Made by a program: the position numbers and the translations under genes | Shown here: positions 1-9,057 of the stretch, in pieces | Layout of the letters: every line of letters begins with the position of its first letter | Position numbering within the stretch: position 1 is the first letter of the stretch | Notes under the pieces: model-generated | Told to the model about the DNA's origin: nothing | Seen by the model: only the letters and a program-made list of their open reading frames with translations | Databases searched by the model: none | NCBI RefSeq assembly: GCF_001593605.1 | Contig: NZ_CP012836.1 | Span: forward strand, 868,001 to 932,000 | Direction of reading: 5' to 3' | DNA length: 64,000 nt | Origin: Algoriphagus sanaruensis | GTDB taxonomy: Bacteria > Bacteroidota > Bacteroidia > Cytophagales > Cyclobacteriaceae

Positions 1-1892
1 TATCTCCAAGTCGTGACCGGAGCTACTGCGATAGCTGTCTTGAACACTTCGTTTCCTACCATTAAAGATAGCGAAGACATATAGCCACCATACGACCAAC
101 CCCAAATCCCGATTCTAGTGGGATCGACAAATGGCATTTTAGCAAAATATTTTGCACCCTCGATCTGATCGATCGTTTCTAGTTTTCCAAGATTAGCATA
201 GGTAGAATGCTTAAAATCTCTGCCTCGAGCTCCTGTTCCTCGATTATCGACACAGGCCACGATAATTCCTTCAGCCGCAAGTTGTTGATGCCAAAAGTCA
301 CGAGTTCCTCCCCAAGAGTTCAATACATTTTGAGAGCCTGGGCCTCCATACACATACATCAGGACAGGATATTTTTTGTTGGGATCAAAGTCAGCCGGCT
401 TGATGATATAGCCATTGAGCTCGGTTCCGTCCACAGTTGGGAAGGTGAAAAACTCCTTTTTTCCTAATGCAAAACCTGCTAGGCGATCTCTCAAAGCCTG
501 ATTATCCTCTAAAACCTTTAGTTCCTTTCCGGCAGCATCGTTCAAGGTTACCTTGACAGGCATATCTGCTGTAGAGTAGTAATCGATGTAAAATTTATGA
601 TCAGGGCTCATATTAATGGTATGGCTGCCCTTCAAAGGAGTTAGGATTTTTTTTCCTTTTCCATCCAAGTTGATCACGTAAAAATTACGCTCCAGTGGAG
701 AGGCCTCGGTTGAAATGAAATAAAGTTTTTTGGCTTTTTCATCGATACCTACCATCGAAGTCACTTCCCAACTGCCTGAAGTGATCTGCCGAATAAGTGA
801 TCCGTCTAAATTGTGGTGATAGATGTGTTTGAAACCGTCTTGTTCGGAGGTACGGATAAATGTTTTTCCGTCGCTGAGGTATTGCAAGTCATCGTTGTAG
901 TCGAGGTCCACATAAGTTTTAGATGTCTCGGAGATGATCAGTTTGCTTTCGCCCGAAGTGGCATTAGCATGGAAGATATCCAGTTGATTCTGGAGTCTAT
1001 TCATTCGGATGAAAGCCAAGGTATTGGCATTCTGTGTCCAGTAGATTCTTGGAAGGTAGATGTCAGTTTCGGTTCCCGCATCGATCTTTTGAGTTTTTGC
1101 GGTAGCCAAATCATAGACATGGATACTTACCGTGGAATTCTTTTCTCCTGCTTTTGGATACTTAAACTTGTAATCCTGCGGATAAAGCGGTCCCCAAGTC
1201 TGCATGTTAAATTCTGGTACTTGGGATTCATCGAAGCGGATGAAAGCGATCTTTTTGCCGTCAGGCGACCATTTGAAAGCTTGAGCCATAGAAAATTCCT
1301 CCTCGTACACCCAGTCGGCAGCACCGTTGATGACCTTGTTCCATTCGCCATCCTGAGTGATTTGGGTCAGTTTGTTGCTTGCCAACTCGACCATAAACAG
1401 GTCATTGTCTTTTACAAAAGCTACCTTATCGTTGTCCGGTGAGAGGGTTGCATAGGAGATTTTTTCTCCGTTCATCAATTGCTGCTTTTGGCCTGAGGCC
1501 ATATCTACCACATAGAAAATTCCCTTGGAAGATCTGCGGTAAATGGATTCGACATCTGTAGCAATCAATGCCTTTGATTCATCGGCATTGAACGAATAGC
1601 TTGAAAAGTTTAGCCCAAGCTTGGCTCCATCCAATAAAACTCCAGCTTCTTCTCCTGTGGCCAAATTGATCTTAACTACGGCTGGTGCTCCACCACGCTG
1701 GACGAGCGAACTGTAAAATTGTCCATCTTTCATCCAATTGATGCCATAGACGGATTTTTCGTTGAAGGTCCCTTTTTTGAAGATATCTTCTAAGGTTACC
1801 TTTTTAAGATTTTGAGCTTGGGTGTTGATAGCCATTCCGATCATGGCGATCAAGACGAGGCTGAATACTCTCCAACTTTTAATCATATTCAT
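1..1892 (-). CDS. S9 family peptidase, dipeptidyl-peptidase IV type (3' end outside window)
   Basis: Reading the minus strand from the ATG at 1892 gives an open frame of about 630 codons that leaves the window at base 1. It begins with a signal peptide (MNMIKSWRVF, then a hydrophobic stretch ending INTQAQ), followed by a long beta-propeller-like region typical of DPP IV N-domains. The serine-nucleophile motif GWSYGGY lies at 81-101, about residue 600; YVYGGPGSQ and VDNRGTGARG precede it. The catalytic Asp and His should lie beyond the window edge. The expected role is removal of Xaa-Pro dipeptides from peptides in the periplasm or at the cell surface. Large antisense open frames here are shadows. 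Confidence 0.93.
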   Translation of the reverse strand, partial: MNMIKSWRVFSLVLIAMIGMAINTQAQNLKKVTLEDIFKKGTFNEKSVYGINWMKDGQFYSSLVQRGGAPAVVKINLATGEEAGVLLDGAKLGLNFSSYSFNADESKALIATDVESIYRRSSKGIFYVVDMASGQKQQLMNGEKISYATLSPDNDKVAFVKDNDLFMVELASNKLTQITQDGEWNKVINGAADWVYEEEFSMAQAFKWSPDGKKIAFIRFDESQVPEFNMQTWGPLYPQDYKFKYPKAGEKNSTVSIHVYDLATAKTQKIDAGTETDIYLPRIYWTQNANTLAFIRMNRLQNQLDIFHANATSGESKLIISETSKTYVDLDYNDDLQYLSDGKTFIRTSEQDGFKHIYHHNLDGSLIRQITSGSWEVTSMVGIDEKAKKLYFISTEASPLERNFYVINLDGKGKKILTPLKGSHTINMSPDHKFYIDYYSTADMPVKVTLNDAAGKELKVLEDNQALRDRLAGFALGKKEFFTFPTVDGTELNGYIIKPADFDPNKKYPVLMYVYGGPGSQNVLNSWGGTRDFWHQQLAAEGIIVACVDNRGTGARGRDFKHSTYANLGKLETIDQIEGAKYFAKMPFVDPTRIGIWGWSYGGYMSSLSLMVGNEVFKTAIAVAPVTTWR

Positions 1893-2048
1893 TTGATTTT
1901 GGGTAAAATTCTTGACTGAAACGAGGACGAATATATAAAAAGCTTGATTTTAACTCTCCAAGGGCTATGAAACCCTTGGAGGGTTTTTTGGAAACCTTTG
2001 GAGGGTAAACGGAAAATTAGCTATTTCGTAACCTAGTTTTTTCCCGAT

Positions 2049-3035
2049 ATGAAGAAGAAAATCGCCTTGGTTACCGGTGGATTTACCGGTGAATCAGTCA
2101 TCTCCTTGAAAAGTGCAGCAGTAGTTGAGAAGACTATTGACCGAGCACGTTATGATGTTTATAAGATTTTGATCTATCCTGGGGATTGGCATTTTATCTG
2201 TTCTTCCGGAGAAAAAATTCCAGTAGACCTGAACGATTTTAGTATTTCCATTGGGGACGAAAAAATCAAATTTGACGGTGTATTTAATATTCTTCACGGA
2301 TCTCCCGGGGAAGATGGAAAACTAGCGGGCTATTTTGATATGCTTGGTATTCCTTACACGACTTGCGATCAATTGACATCTGCGATTACCATGAACAAGG
2401 GCTACACGAAAGCCATTGTCCACGATATTCCTGAATTACATGTGGCAAAGTCAATCCAACTTTTCGAAAATTCTCCATTGAATGGTTCAAAAATCCAATC
2501 TGAGCTTCAACTTCCTCTTTTTATCAAACCAAATAATGGAGGGAGCTCTATTGGGATGAGCAAGGTGAAAACCTGGGAAGAATTACCTGAAGCTTTGGAA
2601 AAAGCATTTGCAGAGGACAAGCAGGTCTTGGTCGAGGAATTTGTATCGGGAAGGGAGTTTTCAATTGGGATTTTCAAAGGAAAAGGAAATATTACGGTCT
2701 TACCTGCAACTGAGATTGTCAGCAGTAAGGAGTTTTTTGACTATGAAGCCAAATATGTACCCGGAGTCTGTGAAGAAATTACTCCTGGAAGAATGACCGA
2801 AGAGGAAGTTGAACGGGTTGGTCGTATTGTGACAAAAGTTTATGAAAAACTCAACTGTAAGGGGGCTGTGCGTATTGATTACTTCTTACAGCACGGAACT
2901 GGAAAATTTTACTTTATAGAGATCAATACAGTACCGGGGCAGACAGAAACTAGTTTGATATCTCAACAGGTTCGTGCGATTGGGATGGAAGTGAAGGAGT
3001 TTTACACCCAATTGATTGAGGAGATGTTTGCCTAA
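2049..3035 (+). CDS. ddl: D-alanine--D-alanine ligase
   Basis: 328 aa, the usual size for Ddl. It joins two D-Ala molecules using ATP in the cytoplasm to make the dipeptide for peptidoglycan. The N-terminal half has the Ddl fold (ALVTGGFTGESVISLKSA; HGSPGEDGKLAGYFDMLGIP). The ATP-grasp half shows PLFIKPNNGGSSIGMSKV near residue 160 and the metal-binding end FIEINTVPGQTETS near residue 290. It stands alone, divergent from the S9 peptidase. ATG start at 2049; no close upstream alternative was seen. Confidence 0.95.
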   Translation: MKKKIALVTGGFTGESVISLKSAAVVEKTIDRARYDVYKILIYPGDWHFICSSGEKIPVDLNDFSISIGDEKIKFDGVFNILHGSPGEDGKLAGYFDMLGIPYTTCDQLTSAITMNKGYTKAIVHDIPELHVAKSIQLFENSPLNGSKIQSELQLPLFIKPNNGGSSIGMSKVKTWEELPEALEKAFAEDKQVLVEEFVSGREFSIGIFKGKGNITVLPATEIVSSKEFFDYEAKYVPGVCEEITPGRMTEEEVERVGRIVTKVYEKLNCKGAVRIDYFLQHGTGKFYFIEINTVPGQTETSLISQQVRAIGMEVKEFYTQLIEEMFA

Positions 3036-3184
3036 GCAGGAAGTTTTAATTCGGCAGTCCGTGCATGGATTCCTTATTATTATCTGTTAAAAATTTAAAA
3101 ATTCAAGGAATGTCAGAAAGGACTTTCTTCGTTTTGTGTTTTTCCATGAGATAAGTTTTATTTTTACAAAATATTTAGGCCCTA

Positions 3185-3688
3185 ATGATCGAAAAGCTAT
3201 TTCCACTTGATAAAAATTACATTCTCCGGCAAGCTCAGTCTTCGCTCGAGGAGGAATTGATCGACAGGATGGTTTTTGAATTAAAGCGCTCTTACACTTT
3301 TTTATATAATCCTTTGCGCTTAATGGATCATACTTATGCCATGATTTTGGATACGTTTGAATTTCCAAAAGATCGAGTGCGAATGATTTATCGTCAATTA
3401 TGTGGCATTTATCGATACAAGCATGGGGATAATCAATTGGAATTTTTGTTTGATGGCCGCACTCACTATGAGAAATTTCAAGAGGATTGGTCTGATGCTT
3501 TGATCGGATATGTTCAGCAACTCGGCCAACACGAACAATATGTGAAAACGATGCTCAGAATGACCCTGCTTTATGATACCGAATCACGGGCTGAATGGGC
3601 TGAAAATCATTGTAAGGCGTTTATTAATCAATACTTTGAACTCAAAGTAGTCAAACGACATGGAGAGCTCAGATTGAAAGTCTCATAA
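3185..3688 (+). CDS. hypothetical protein
   Basis: 167 aa, not recognised. The protein is soluble, rich in charged and aromatic residues, with no signal peptide or membrane span (MIEKLFPLDKNY; RQLCGIYRYKHGDNQLEF; LRMTLLYDTESRAEW). The frame is well filled, has an ATG 149 bases after ddl and ends just before a strong bidirectional terminator, which supports a real gene. No function can be inferred. Confidence 0.75.
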   Translation: MIEKLFPLDKNYILRQAQSSLEEELIDRMVFELKRSYTFLYNPLRLMDHTYAMILDTFEFPKDRVRMIYRQLCGIYRYKHGDNQLEFLFDGRTHYEKFQEDWSDALIGYVQQLGQHEQYVKTMLRMTLLYDTESRAEWAENHCKAFINQYFELKVVKRHGELRLKVS

Positions 3689-3692
3689 ATTC

Positions 3693-3719
3693 AAAACCCG
3701 CCTTAAAGCGGGTTTTTTT
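3693..3719. terminator. bidirectional intrinsic terminator
   Basis: AAAACCCGC, a 6-base loop, then GCGGGTTTTTTT. Flanked by A- and T-runs, it can serve both the upstream plus-strand gene and the convergent LOG-family gene. Confidence 0.85.
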
Positions 3720-3723
3720 AGGA

Positions 3724-4452
3724 CTAGAAGTTAGGACTGAGTAGGTACTTGCTGTAAAACTCATCGATGACTTTGACAGCTTCGGTGGCATCATCCACTA
3801 CATGAAACAAATCCAAGTCAGATTCACTGATGTAATTTGGGTCGCCTCGAAGTAAGGTTGATTTGATCCAATCTACCAAACCGCTCCAATAGTCCTTTCC
3901 GACCAAAACGATTGGGAATCGACCGATTTTATTGGTTTGAATTAATGTAAGTGCTTCAAAGAACTCATCCAAAGTTCCAAATCCACCTGGGAGTACTACA
4001 AACCCTTGTGAATACCGAATAAACATGACTTTGCGGACAAAGAAGTAATCAAAAGTCAGAAGCTTATCGCGGTCGATATAGATATTATTAAACTGCTCAA
4101 AAGGCAGATGTATATTCAATCCCACAGACTTTCCTCCTTCAGAAAAGGCCCCTTTATTCCCGGCCTCCATGATTCCTGGACCACCACCTGTTATGACCCC
4201 ATAACCATGCCGAACTAATTTTGCTGCAATTTCTTCCGCTACTTTGTAATAGTGATGGTCTCTGGGGGTTCGAGCTGATCCAAAAACAGAAACGCAAGGG
4301 CCGATTTTGGCGAGCTTCTCAAAACCCTCTACGAACTCAGACATCACTTTAAAAATTGCCCAAGAATCAGCGCTTTTTATCTCGCTCCAATCCCTCTCTT
4401 TGAAGGCTCTTCGAATACGTTCTTCAGATTTTTTTTCGTCAATGTGGCTCAT
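3724..4452 (-). CDS. TIGR00730/LOG family Rossmann-fold protein
   Basis: 242 aa. The family hallmarks are present: GGGPGIMEAGNKGA near residue 90 and PGGFGTLDE near residue 156, which form the nucleotide site of lysine-decarboxylase-like/LOG proteins. Characterised members hydrolyse N6-modified or plain nucleoside 5'-monophosphates to base plus ribose 5-phosphate; the substrate here is unknown. The N-terminal 45 residues form a charged helical extension, as in the longer class of this family. Convergent with the upstream hypothetical gene across a shared terminator. Confidence 0.88.
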   Translation of the reverse strand: MSHIDEKKSEERIRRAFKERDWSEIKSADSWAIFKVMSEFVEGFEKLAKIGPCVSVFGSARTPRDHHYYKVAEEIAAKLVRHGYGVITGGGPGIMEAGNKGAFSEGGKSVGLNIHLPFEQFNNIYIDRDKLLTFDYFFVRKVMFIRYSQGFVVLPGGFGTLDEFFEALTLIQTNKIGRFPIVLVGKDYWSGLVDWIKSTLLRGDPNYISESDLDLFHVVDDATEAVKVIDEFYSKYLLSPNF

Positions 4453-4591
4453 TTCAAAATCAAGTTAATGACTTAATAAAACGGATCTTTTGGATGCTAG
4501 GTAGTGTAAGTCAGTGGATGAGGAATTAAATCGCTGGTTTTCAGGGTGAAAAAATCATTTTGTGCGAGGATTTTTTGGGCTGGAAACACTC

Positions 4592-4599
4592 TAATTTTG
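4592..4599 (+). promoter_or_regulatory. Bacteroidota -7 promoter box
   Basis: TAATTTTG fits TAnnTTTG and lies 18 bases before the ATG at 4618. It falls inside the longer GTG-started reading frame, so it supports the 4618 start. Confidence 0.55.
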
Positions 4600-4617
4600 C
4601 AATCGAAAATCAATAAA

Positions 4618-5220
4618 ATGAATCTTTTCCAAAAATCACAAGCCGTCCAAGAAGTCTTCCGAGAATTGGAAGAAGAAGCAAAAGTTTTTCATGAAGAAGG
4701 CGGGATGAGATGTATCTCAGGCTGTGGTTTTTGTTGCGCCAATCCCAAAGTTCCTGCCTCTCCTTTGGAGTTTTTACCCCTTGCTTTTGATCTCTATGAA
4801 AAGGGCCTTGCAGATGAGTTTGCGAATAAATTGGCTATGCAAGATGCCCCTGGTATTTGTATTGTATACAAGTCCCAATCAGAGGATCAAAGTAAAGGGT
4901 TCTGTGGAAGCTATGTGAATAGGGGATTAATTTGTAGGCTTTTTGGTGCATCAGCTCGAAGGAACTCCAAAACTGGGAAAAAGGAACTCATCACTTGTAA
5001 AATCCTAAAAGCTGAAAAGCAAGAGCCCTATCAGACCTTGATGAATCGGATCAATCAAGATATGGAGATTCCGATGGCTCCTTCCTTTTATACTCGCCTC
5101 AATGATATTGATGAATACCTGAGCAATTTGTATCCTATCAATCAGGCAATTCTTATGGCATTAGAGCTGGTACTTCGTTATAAATTTTATCAGGAGTCGG
5201 ATTCATCGGTTGACCTCTAA
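4618..5220 (+). CDS. YkgJ-like cysteine cluster protein
   Basis: 200 aa from the ATG at 4618, chosen over a GTG at 4546 because a -7 box lies between them. It has the CxxxCxxCC cluster (CISGCGFCCANP, about residues 31-40) and further cysteines (ICIVY, FCGSY, ICRLFG, ITCKI) typical of the YkgJ/CxxCxxCC family, which probably binds a metal or Fe-S cluster. Biochemical role unknown. No neighbour suggests a pathway. Confidence 0.8.
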   Translation: MNLFQKSQAVQEVFRELEEEAKVFHEEGGMRCISGCGFCCANPKVPASPLEFLPLAFDLYEKGLADEFANKLAMQDAPGICIVYKSQSEDQSKGFCGSYVNRGLICRLFGASARRNSKTGKKELITCKILKAEKQEPYQTLMNRINQDMEIPMAPSFYTRLNDIDEYLSNLYPINQAILMALELVLRYKFYQESDSSVDL

Positions 5221-5293
5221 TTTTTTTGAAGCGCAGTTTGCTGTATATTCGGTGGTATAAAAGCCACTTTTAATACGCAATAACCCTTACACC

Positions 5294-5653
5294 ATGTTGA
5301 ATATTGGAGAGATTATCCAAACCATAAAGTCAATCGTAGAGACACGAGTGGGTTTGATAAAGCAAGAAATTCAAGAGGAATTTGTTGGAATTTTATCTCG
5401 ATTAATGCTTCTGGTGATCATTGGATCATTGCTATTACTTACATTTTTGTTTTTGTCTTTATCCATGGCATTTTACATCAGTCAGGTTATGCAGAGCCCA
5501 TATTTAGGGTTTTTGATTGTGGCACTGATTTACTTGGTAGTGGTTTTGATTCTGTACATGAGTAGAGATTCATTTCGAGTGCAAAACAAGGTTAGTGGCT
5601 CGCTGAAAAATTTTATTTTCACTATCAAGAAACCTTCAGATCAAGATGAGTAA
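5294..5653 (+). CDS. phage-holin-superfamily-III-like membrane protein
   Basis: 119 aa with two strong membrane spans (about residues 39-63 and 70-93) separated by a short loop, and an amphipathic N-terminus rich in E/K. This matches the Holin_X/DUF1469 architecture common in bacterial chromosomes. Despite the name there are no lysis or phage genes nearby. It overlaps the next gene by 8 bases, which implies translational coupling. Confidence 0.7.
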   Translation: MLNIGEIIQTIKSIVETRVGLIKQEIQEEFVGILSRLMLLVIIGSLLLLTFLFLSLSMAFYISQVMQSPYLGFLIVALIYLVVVLILYMSRDSFRVQNKVSGSLKNFIFTIKKPSDQDE

Positions 5654-6029
5654 GGAGTTAGAGAAAAAATCTCAGGAATTAGAGCAGACTCTTGCCAAGC
5701 AGCTCGATATGCTAAAAAAAGATTCCCAAGATTGGTTGAAGGTAGGAGCAGCGGTAGCAGCAGGAGCCTTACTCACCTATGGAATCGCCCAAGCTATAAA
5801 AAAGAAGAAGTCTTCTGATGAAACCCAAAAAGCCATGGCGGTTTTGGAGAAAGAAGGTCTTTTGAATAAAGATTTGAAAAAGAGGCTGACTCAAAATTCT
5901 AAGTCTAGTATTTGGCCATCACTTGCGCAGCGCTTATTAATTCTTGGATTTGCTTTGGCCAAAGATCAATTGATCAATGGGTTTTTTACTCCTTCTACAA
6001 TCGAAAAGGAAGTTGAAGAAACTAAGTAA
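5646..6029 (+). CDS. hypothetical protein, probably membrane-associated
   Basis: 127 aa. A charged helical N-terminus (MSKELEKKSQELEQTLAKQL) is followed by an Ala/Gly-rich hydrophobic segment at about residues 36-52, and a second moderately hydrophobic stretch near residue 100. Starts inside the end of the holin-like gene (ATGAGTAAGG) and overlaps the PcrB-like gene, so the three probably form an operon. The holin-like plus YtxH-like layout suggests an envelope-stress or membrane-organisation pair, but this is inference only. Confidence 0.65.
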   Translation: MSKELEKKSQELEQTLAKQLDMLKKDSQDWLKVGAAVAAGALLTYGIAQAIKKKKSSDETQKAMAVLEKEGLLNKDLKKRLTQNSKSSIWPSLAQRLLILGFALAKDQLINGFFTPSTIEKEVEETK

Positions 6030-6768
6030 ACTCATATCCGAACTCGCAATTTCAGGTCGAAAAGGAGTCGCATGGTTAGTTGACCCAGATAAATACCTGG
6101 ATTTTGAAGCATTGAATTGGATAAATGAGGCTGATTTAGACCTAATTCTTTTCGGTGGGAGTAGCGTAGATTCCGGTGTATTTCAATCCAATCTATCGAC
6201 GCTAAAAAGAAGATTCCCAAGGGTTCCGCTCTGCATTTTTCCTGGGTCTGCAGATCAATTATCGCCCGATGCAGATGGAGTTTTGTTTTTGTCCCTTATT
6301 TCAGGAACAAATCCTGAGTTCTTGATTTCATCCCAGATTAAAGCAGCATTTAAAGTAGTCGAATTTGGACTCGAAGCTTTACCGACTGGGTATTTGTTGA
6401 TCAATTCGGGGGAGCTATTAAGTGTCCATAAGGCAAGCAACACCCTTCCGATTTTGAATTCGGAGGTTGAAAAAGCGGTGCAAATTGCCTTAGCAGGGAA
6501 GCTTTTGGGTTTGGATTATTTATACCTGGAGGCTGGAAGTGGAGCCAAAGAACCCGTGAGTCCTGAAATTATTTCCCAGATAAAAAAACAGACTGGTCTG
6601 CCACTTTTTGTGGGAGGAGGTATTCGGGATTCAAAAGCTGTTAGAAGAGCATTTGATGCAGGAGCAGATTTGGTCGTTTTGGGAAACTCCATAGAAAAAG
6701 ACCCCAGCTTTTTGGCTGAGGTCTTGGAATTTAAAGCGATGTATAATCAGTTATTGCACGTTAATTAA
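5977..6768 (+). CDS. PcrB/GGGP synthase family prenylglyceryl phosphate synthase
   Basis: 263 aa TIM-barrel. It has VAWLVDPDKYL near residue 30, a GGSSVDSG phosphate loop, YLEAGSGAKEPV near residue 187 and FVGGGIRD near residue 211, the pattern of (hepta- or geranylgeranyl-)prenylglyceryl phosphate synthases. These attach a prenyl chain to sn-glycerol 1-phosphate, giving an archaeal-type ether lipid precursor. The ATG at 5977 overlaps the upstream gene by 53 bases; a TTG at 6013 preceded by AAAGGAAG is an alternative. The 3' end overlaps the convergent AraC gene by 18 bases. Confidence 0.82.
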   Translation: MGFLLLLQSKRKLKKLSKLISELAISGRKGVAWLVDPDKYLDFEALNWINEADLDLILFGGSSVDSGVFQSNLSTLKRRFPRVPLCIFPGSADQLSPDADGVLFLSLISGTNPEFLISSQIKAAFKVVEFGLEALPTGYLLINSGELLSVHKASNTLPILNSEVEKAVQIALAGKLLGLDYLYLEAGSGAKEPVSPEIISQIKKQTGLPLFVGGGIRDSKAVRRAFDAGADLVVLGNSIEKDPSFLAEVLEFKAMYNQLLHVN

Positions 6769-7680
6769 AGACTCCCGTCTTCTCATTTTTCCCGCCGGAA
6801 CTCCATACATCATTTTGAATCTTCTACAGAAATAAGCGGTGTCCTTATAACCTACCTCTTTTCCAATATCGCGAATTGATTTTTTGGTTGTTCGAAGTAG
6901 TTCTACAGCGGCTTCCATTCGCTGGTATTCGATGTAGTCTTGAGGGTTAATACCGGTCAACATTTTAAAGTATTGACCAACATAATCCTCCGAAACATTG
7001 GCCACTTTGGCAAGAATTTTATTGGAAAGGTCCCCGCTGATGTTGTTCTTAATGAAATTGAACAAATCAATCAATCTTGGATCTTTGAAATAGGTTGAGT
7101 TTGTAGATAATTCTTCAGTAAACAGACGGTTTTTGAGAATATGTCTCAACAGTTCGATGACTAAAACTTCGGTTTGGGCCTTAAGTGAGCGCTCTTTTCC
7201 TACATTCGAAATTTCTGTTTCCTTCATGATATCTTCCATCAAAATGGCAATGCGATCATTGAATCGGATGATAAAAGGAGGAATATCCAAGGAATTGAAG
7301 AAATTGACTACGTCAAAAACTTTAGATTCAAAGTTTATGATTGAAATGCAGTCATCATCAGTTGCTTTAATGTCTTTGAAACTGATGCTTTGAAGGTATT
7401 TTCTTCTGTTTTCTGAGAAATTCTCTGAAGAGATTTCCAAACGTTTTGTGCCGGAACCAAACGTTATTAATTTTTTTTGGCCTTTTGGAAGAAAGATAAC
7501 TTCTCCCTCATTGACTACTTCTTGATCGTCCCCAAATTTCAGGGTTCCATGATGTAGCAAAATCAGTGCGTTATCTTGTTCTTGATAATCTTGAACGGCA
7601 ATCGGCTTGTCAATTTTGTAATTTGAAGCCTTTAGAAACCGAACATGTACCGATTCGATAACTTTATTGTAGTATTCCAT
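6751..7680 (-). CDS. AraC family transcriptional regulator
   Basis: 309 aa. The N-terminal half looks like a cupin-type sensor (ALILLHHGTLKFGDDQEVVNEGEVIFLPKG). The C-terminal 100 residues carry the paired HTH of AraC/XylS proteins (ILAKVANVSEDYVGQYFKMLTGINPQ; SIRDIGKEVGYKDTAYFCRRFKMMYGVPAG). Cytoplasmic DNA-binding protein with unknown ligand. No obvious target sits beside it. Confidence 0.9.
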   Translation of the reverse strand: MEYYNKVIESVHVRFLKASNYKIDKPIAVQDYQEQDNALILLHHGTLKFGDDQEVVNEGEVIFLPKGQKKLITFGSGTKRLEISSENFSENRRKYLQSISFKDIKATDDDCISIINFESKVFDVVNFFNSLDIPPFIIRFNDRIAILMEDIMKETEISNVGKERSLKAQTEVLVIELLRHILKNRLFTEELSTNSTYFKDPRLIDLFNFIKNNISGDLSNKILAKVANVSEDYVGQYFKMLTGINPQDYIEYQRMEAAVELLRTTKKSIRDIGKEVGYKDTAYFCRRFKMMYGVPAGKMRRRESLINVQ

Positions 7681-7815
7681 AGCGTCTTTTGAAAAGGAAT
7701 TTCGTAAAAATATGACTTTTCCGGTAAATAGAACTTTATTTTTTCCAATTAAGGAAACAAAAAGATAGGAAAGGTATAGGAATCGTCTCCTATACCTTAA
7801 AAATTTTAAATTTTA

Positions 7816-8955
7816 CTATTTCAGAACACCTCGGGAAATTACAATTTTCTGGATTTCTGAGGTACCTTCATAAATTTGAGTGATTTTGGCATCGCGCATG
7901 AGGCGTTCTACATGGTATTCTTTGACATATCCATACCCACCATGAATTTGTACAGCTTCAATGGTGGTATTCATAGCTACTTCTGATGCATATAGTTTTG
8001 CCATCGCTGAGGCATGAGCATAGTCCTCGCCTTGATCTTTTAACCAAGCTGCTTTGTACACCAAAAGTCTCGCGGCTTCAATTTGAGTAGCCATATCTGC
8101 CAGCTTAAATTGAATAGCTTGATGTTGGCTGATTGGCTTTCCAAAAGCCTTTCTTTCTTTTGAATAGGCAAGGGAAAGTTCATAGGCACCAGCAGCTATT
8201 CCTAGTGCTTGAGCAGCTATTCCAATTCTTCCGCCATTTAGGGTTTCCATGGCAAAGGTAAATCCAAAGCCTTCCTCCCCAATTCGATTTTCGACGGGTA
8301 CTTTAACGTCATTAAACATTAGGGAATGGGTGTCAGAACCACGGATGCCTAGTTTGTCTTCTTTTTTACCGACAATAAATCCTTCCCATTCTTTCTCAAC
8401 GATAAACACAGAGATTCCTTTGTGCCCCTTGCTCGGGTCTGTCTGAGCTATTACCAAATAAATACTTGCTGAAGATCCATTGGTAATCCAGTTCTTGGTA
8501 CCATTCAAAATATAATGGTCTCCCTTTAATTCAGCGCTGGTTCGTTGTGAGGTTGCATCTGAACCCGCCTCTGGTTCAGAAAGACAAAACGCCCCAAGTA
8601 CTTCTCCTGTGGCAAGACGCGTTAAGTATTTCTGTTTTTGGGCTTCAGTACCATATTTTTCAAGACCCCAACAAACTAAGGAATTGTTGACTGACATGGA
8701 CACAGATGCTGAAGCATCTACTTTCGAAAGTTCTTCCATAGCAATTGCGTAGGAAATGGTATCCATTCCTCCTCCATTGTATGAAGGATCAACCATCATT
8801 CCCATCAATCCCAGCTCTCCCATTTTCTTAATTTGTTCCCAAGGGAACCGCGCTTCTGAATCTCTCTCGATGACCCCTGGAAGTAATTCATTTTGGGCAA
8901 ACTCACGTGCAGCCTCACGAACTGCCAATTGCTCTTCTGTAAGTTGGAAATTCAT
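7816..8955 (-). CDS. acyl-CoA dehydrogenase
   Basis: 379 aa, standard length for short/medium-chain enzymes. The signatures are in order: GAFCLSEPEAGSDA near residue 127, WITNG near 157, RKAFGKPISQHQAIQFKLADM, and IHGGYGYVKEYHVERLMRDAKITQIYEGTSEIQ. The catalytic glutamate is the one in IYEGTSE, near residue 363. It catalyses FAD-dependent alpha,beta-desaturation of acyl-CoA in beta-oxidation or branched-chain amino-acid breakdown; the chain-length preference cannot be told. Single gene. Confidence 0.93.
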   Translation of the reverse strand: MNFQLTEEQLAVREAAREFAQNELLPGVIERDSEARFPWEQIKKMGELGLMGMMVDPSYNGGGMDTISYAIAMEELSKVDASASVSMSVNNSLVCWGLEKYGTEAQKQKYLTRLATGEVLGAFCLSEPEAGSDATSQRTSAELKGDHYILNGTKNWITNGSSASIYLVIAQTDPSKGHKGISVFIVEKEWEGFIVGKKEDKLGIRGSDTHSLMFNDVKVPVENRIGEEGFGFTFAMETLNGGRIGIAAQALGIAAGAYELSLAYSKERKAFGKPISQHQAIQFKLADMATQIEAARLLVYKAAWLKDQGEDYAHASAMAKLYASEVAMNTTIEAVQIHGGYGYVKEYHVERLMRDAKITQIYEGTSEIQKIVISRGVLK

Positions 8956-9057
8956 ATCTGTAGTAAAATTTTGGGTTTAAATTCTGGAGGAAAATATAGT
9001 CCAAAAAAAGAAAAGGGACAAAAACTTGTCCCTTTCCGAATTTTATTTTGATATCGA

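Noticed and set aside
813..1442. Long plus-strand open frame of 209 codons
   Set aside because: It is antisense to the S9 peptidase, whose minus-strand protein shows clear motifs through the same bases.
5294..5653. Holin-like gene as sign of a prophage
   Set aside because: The Holin_X-like family is common in chromosomes and no lysis, capsid or tail genes occur nearby.
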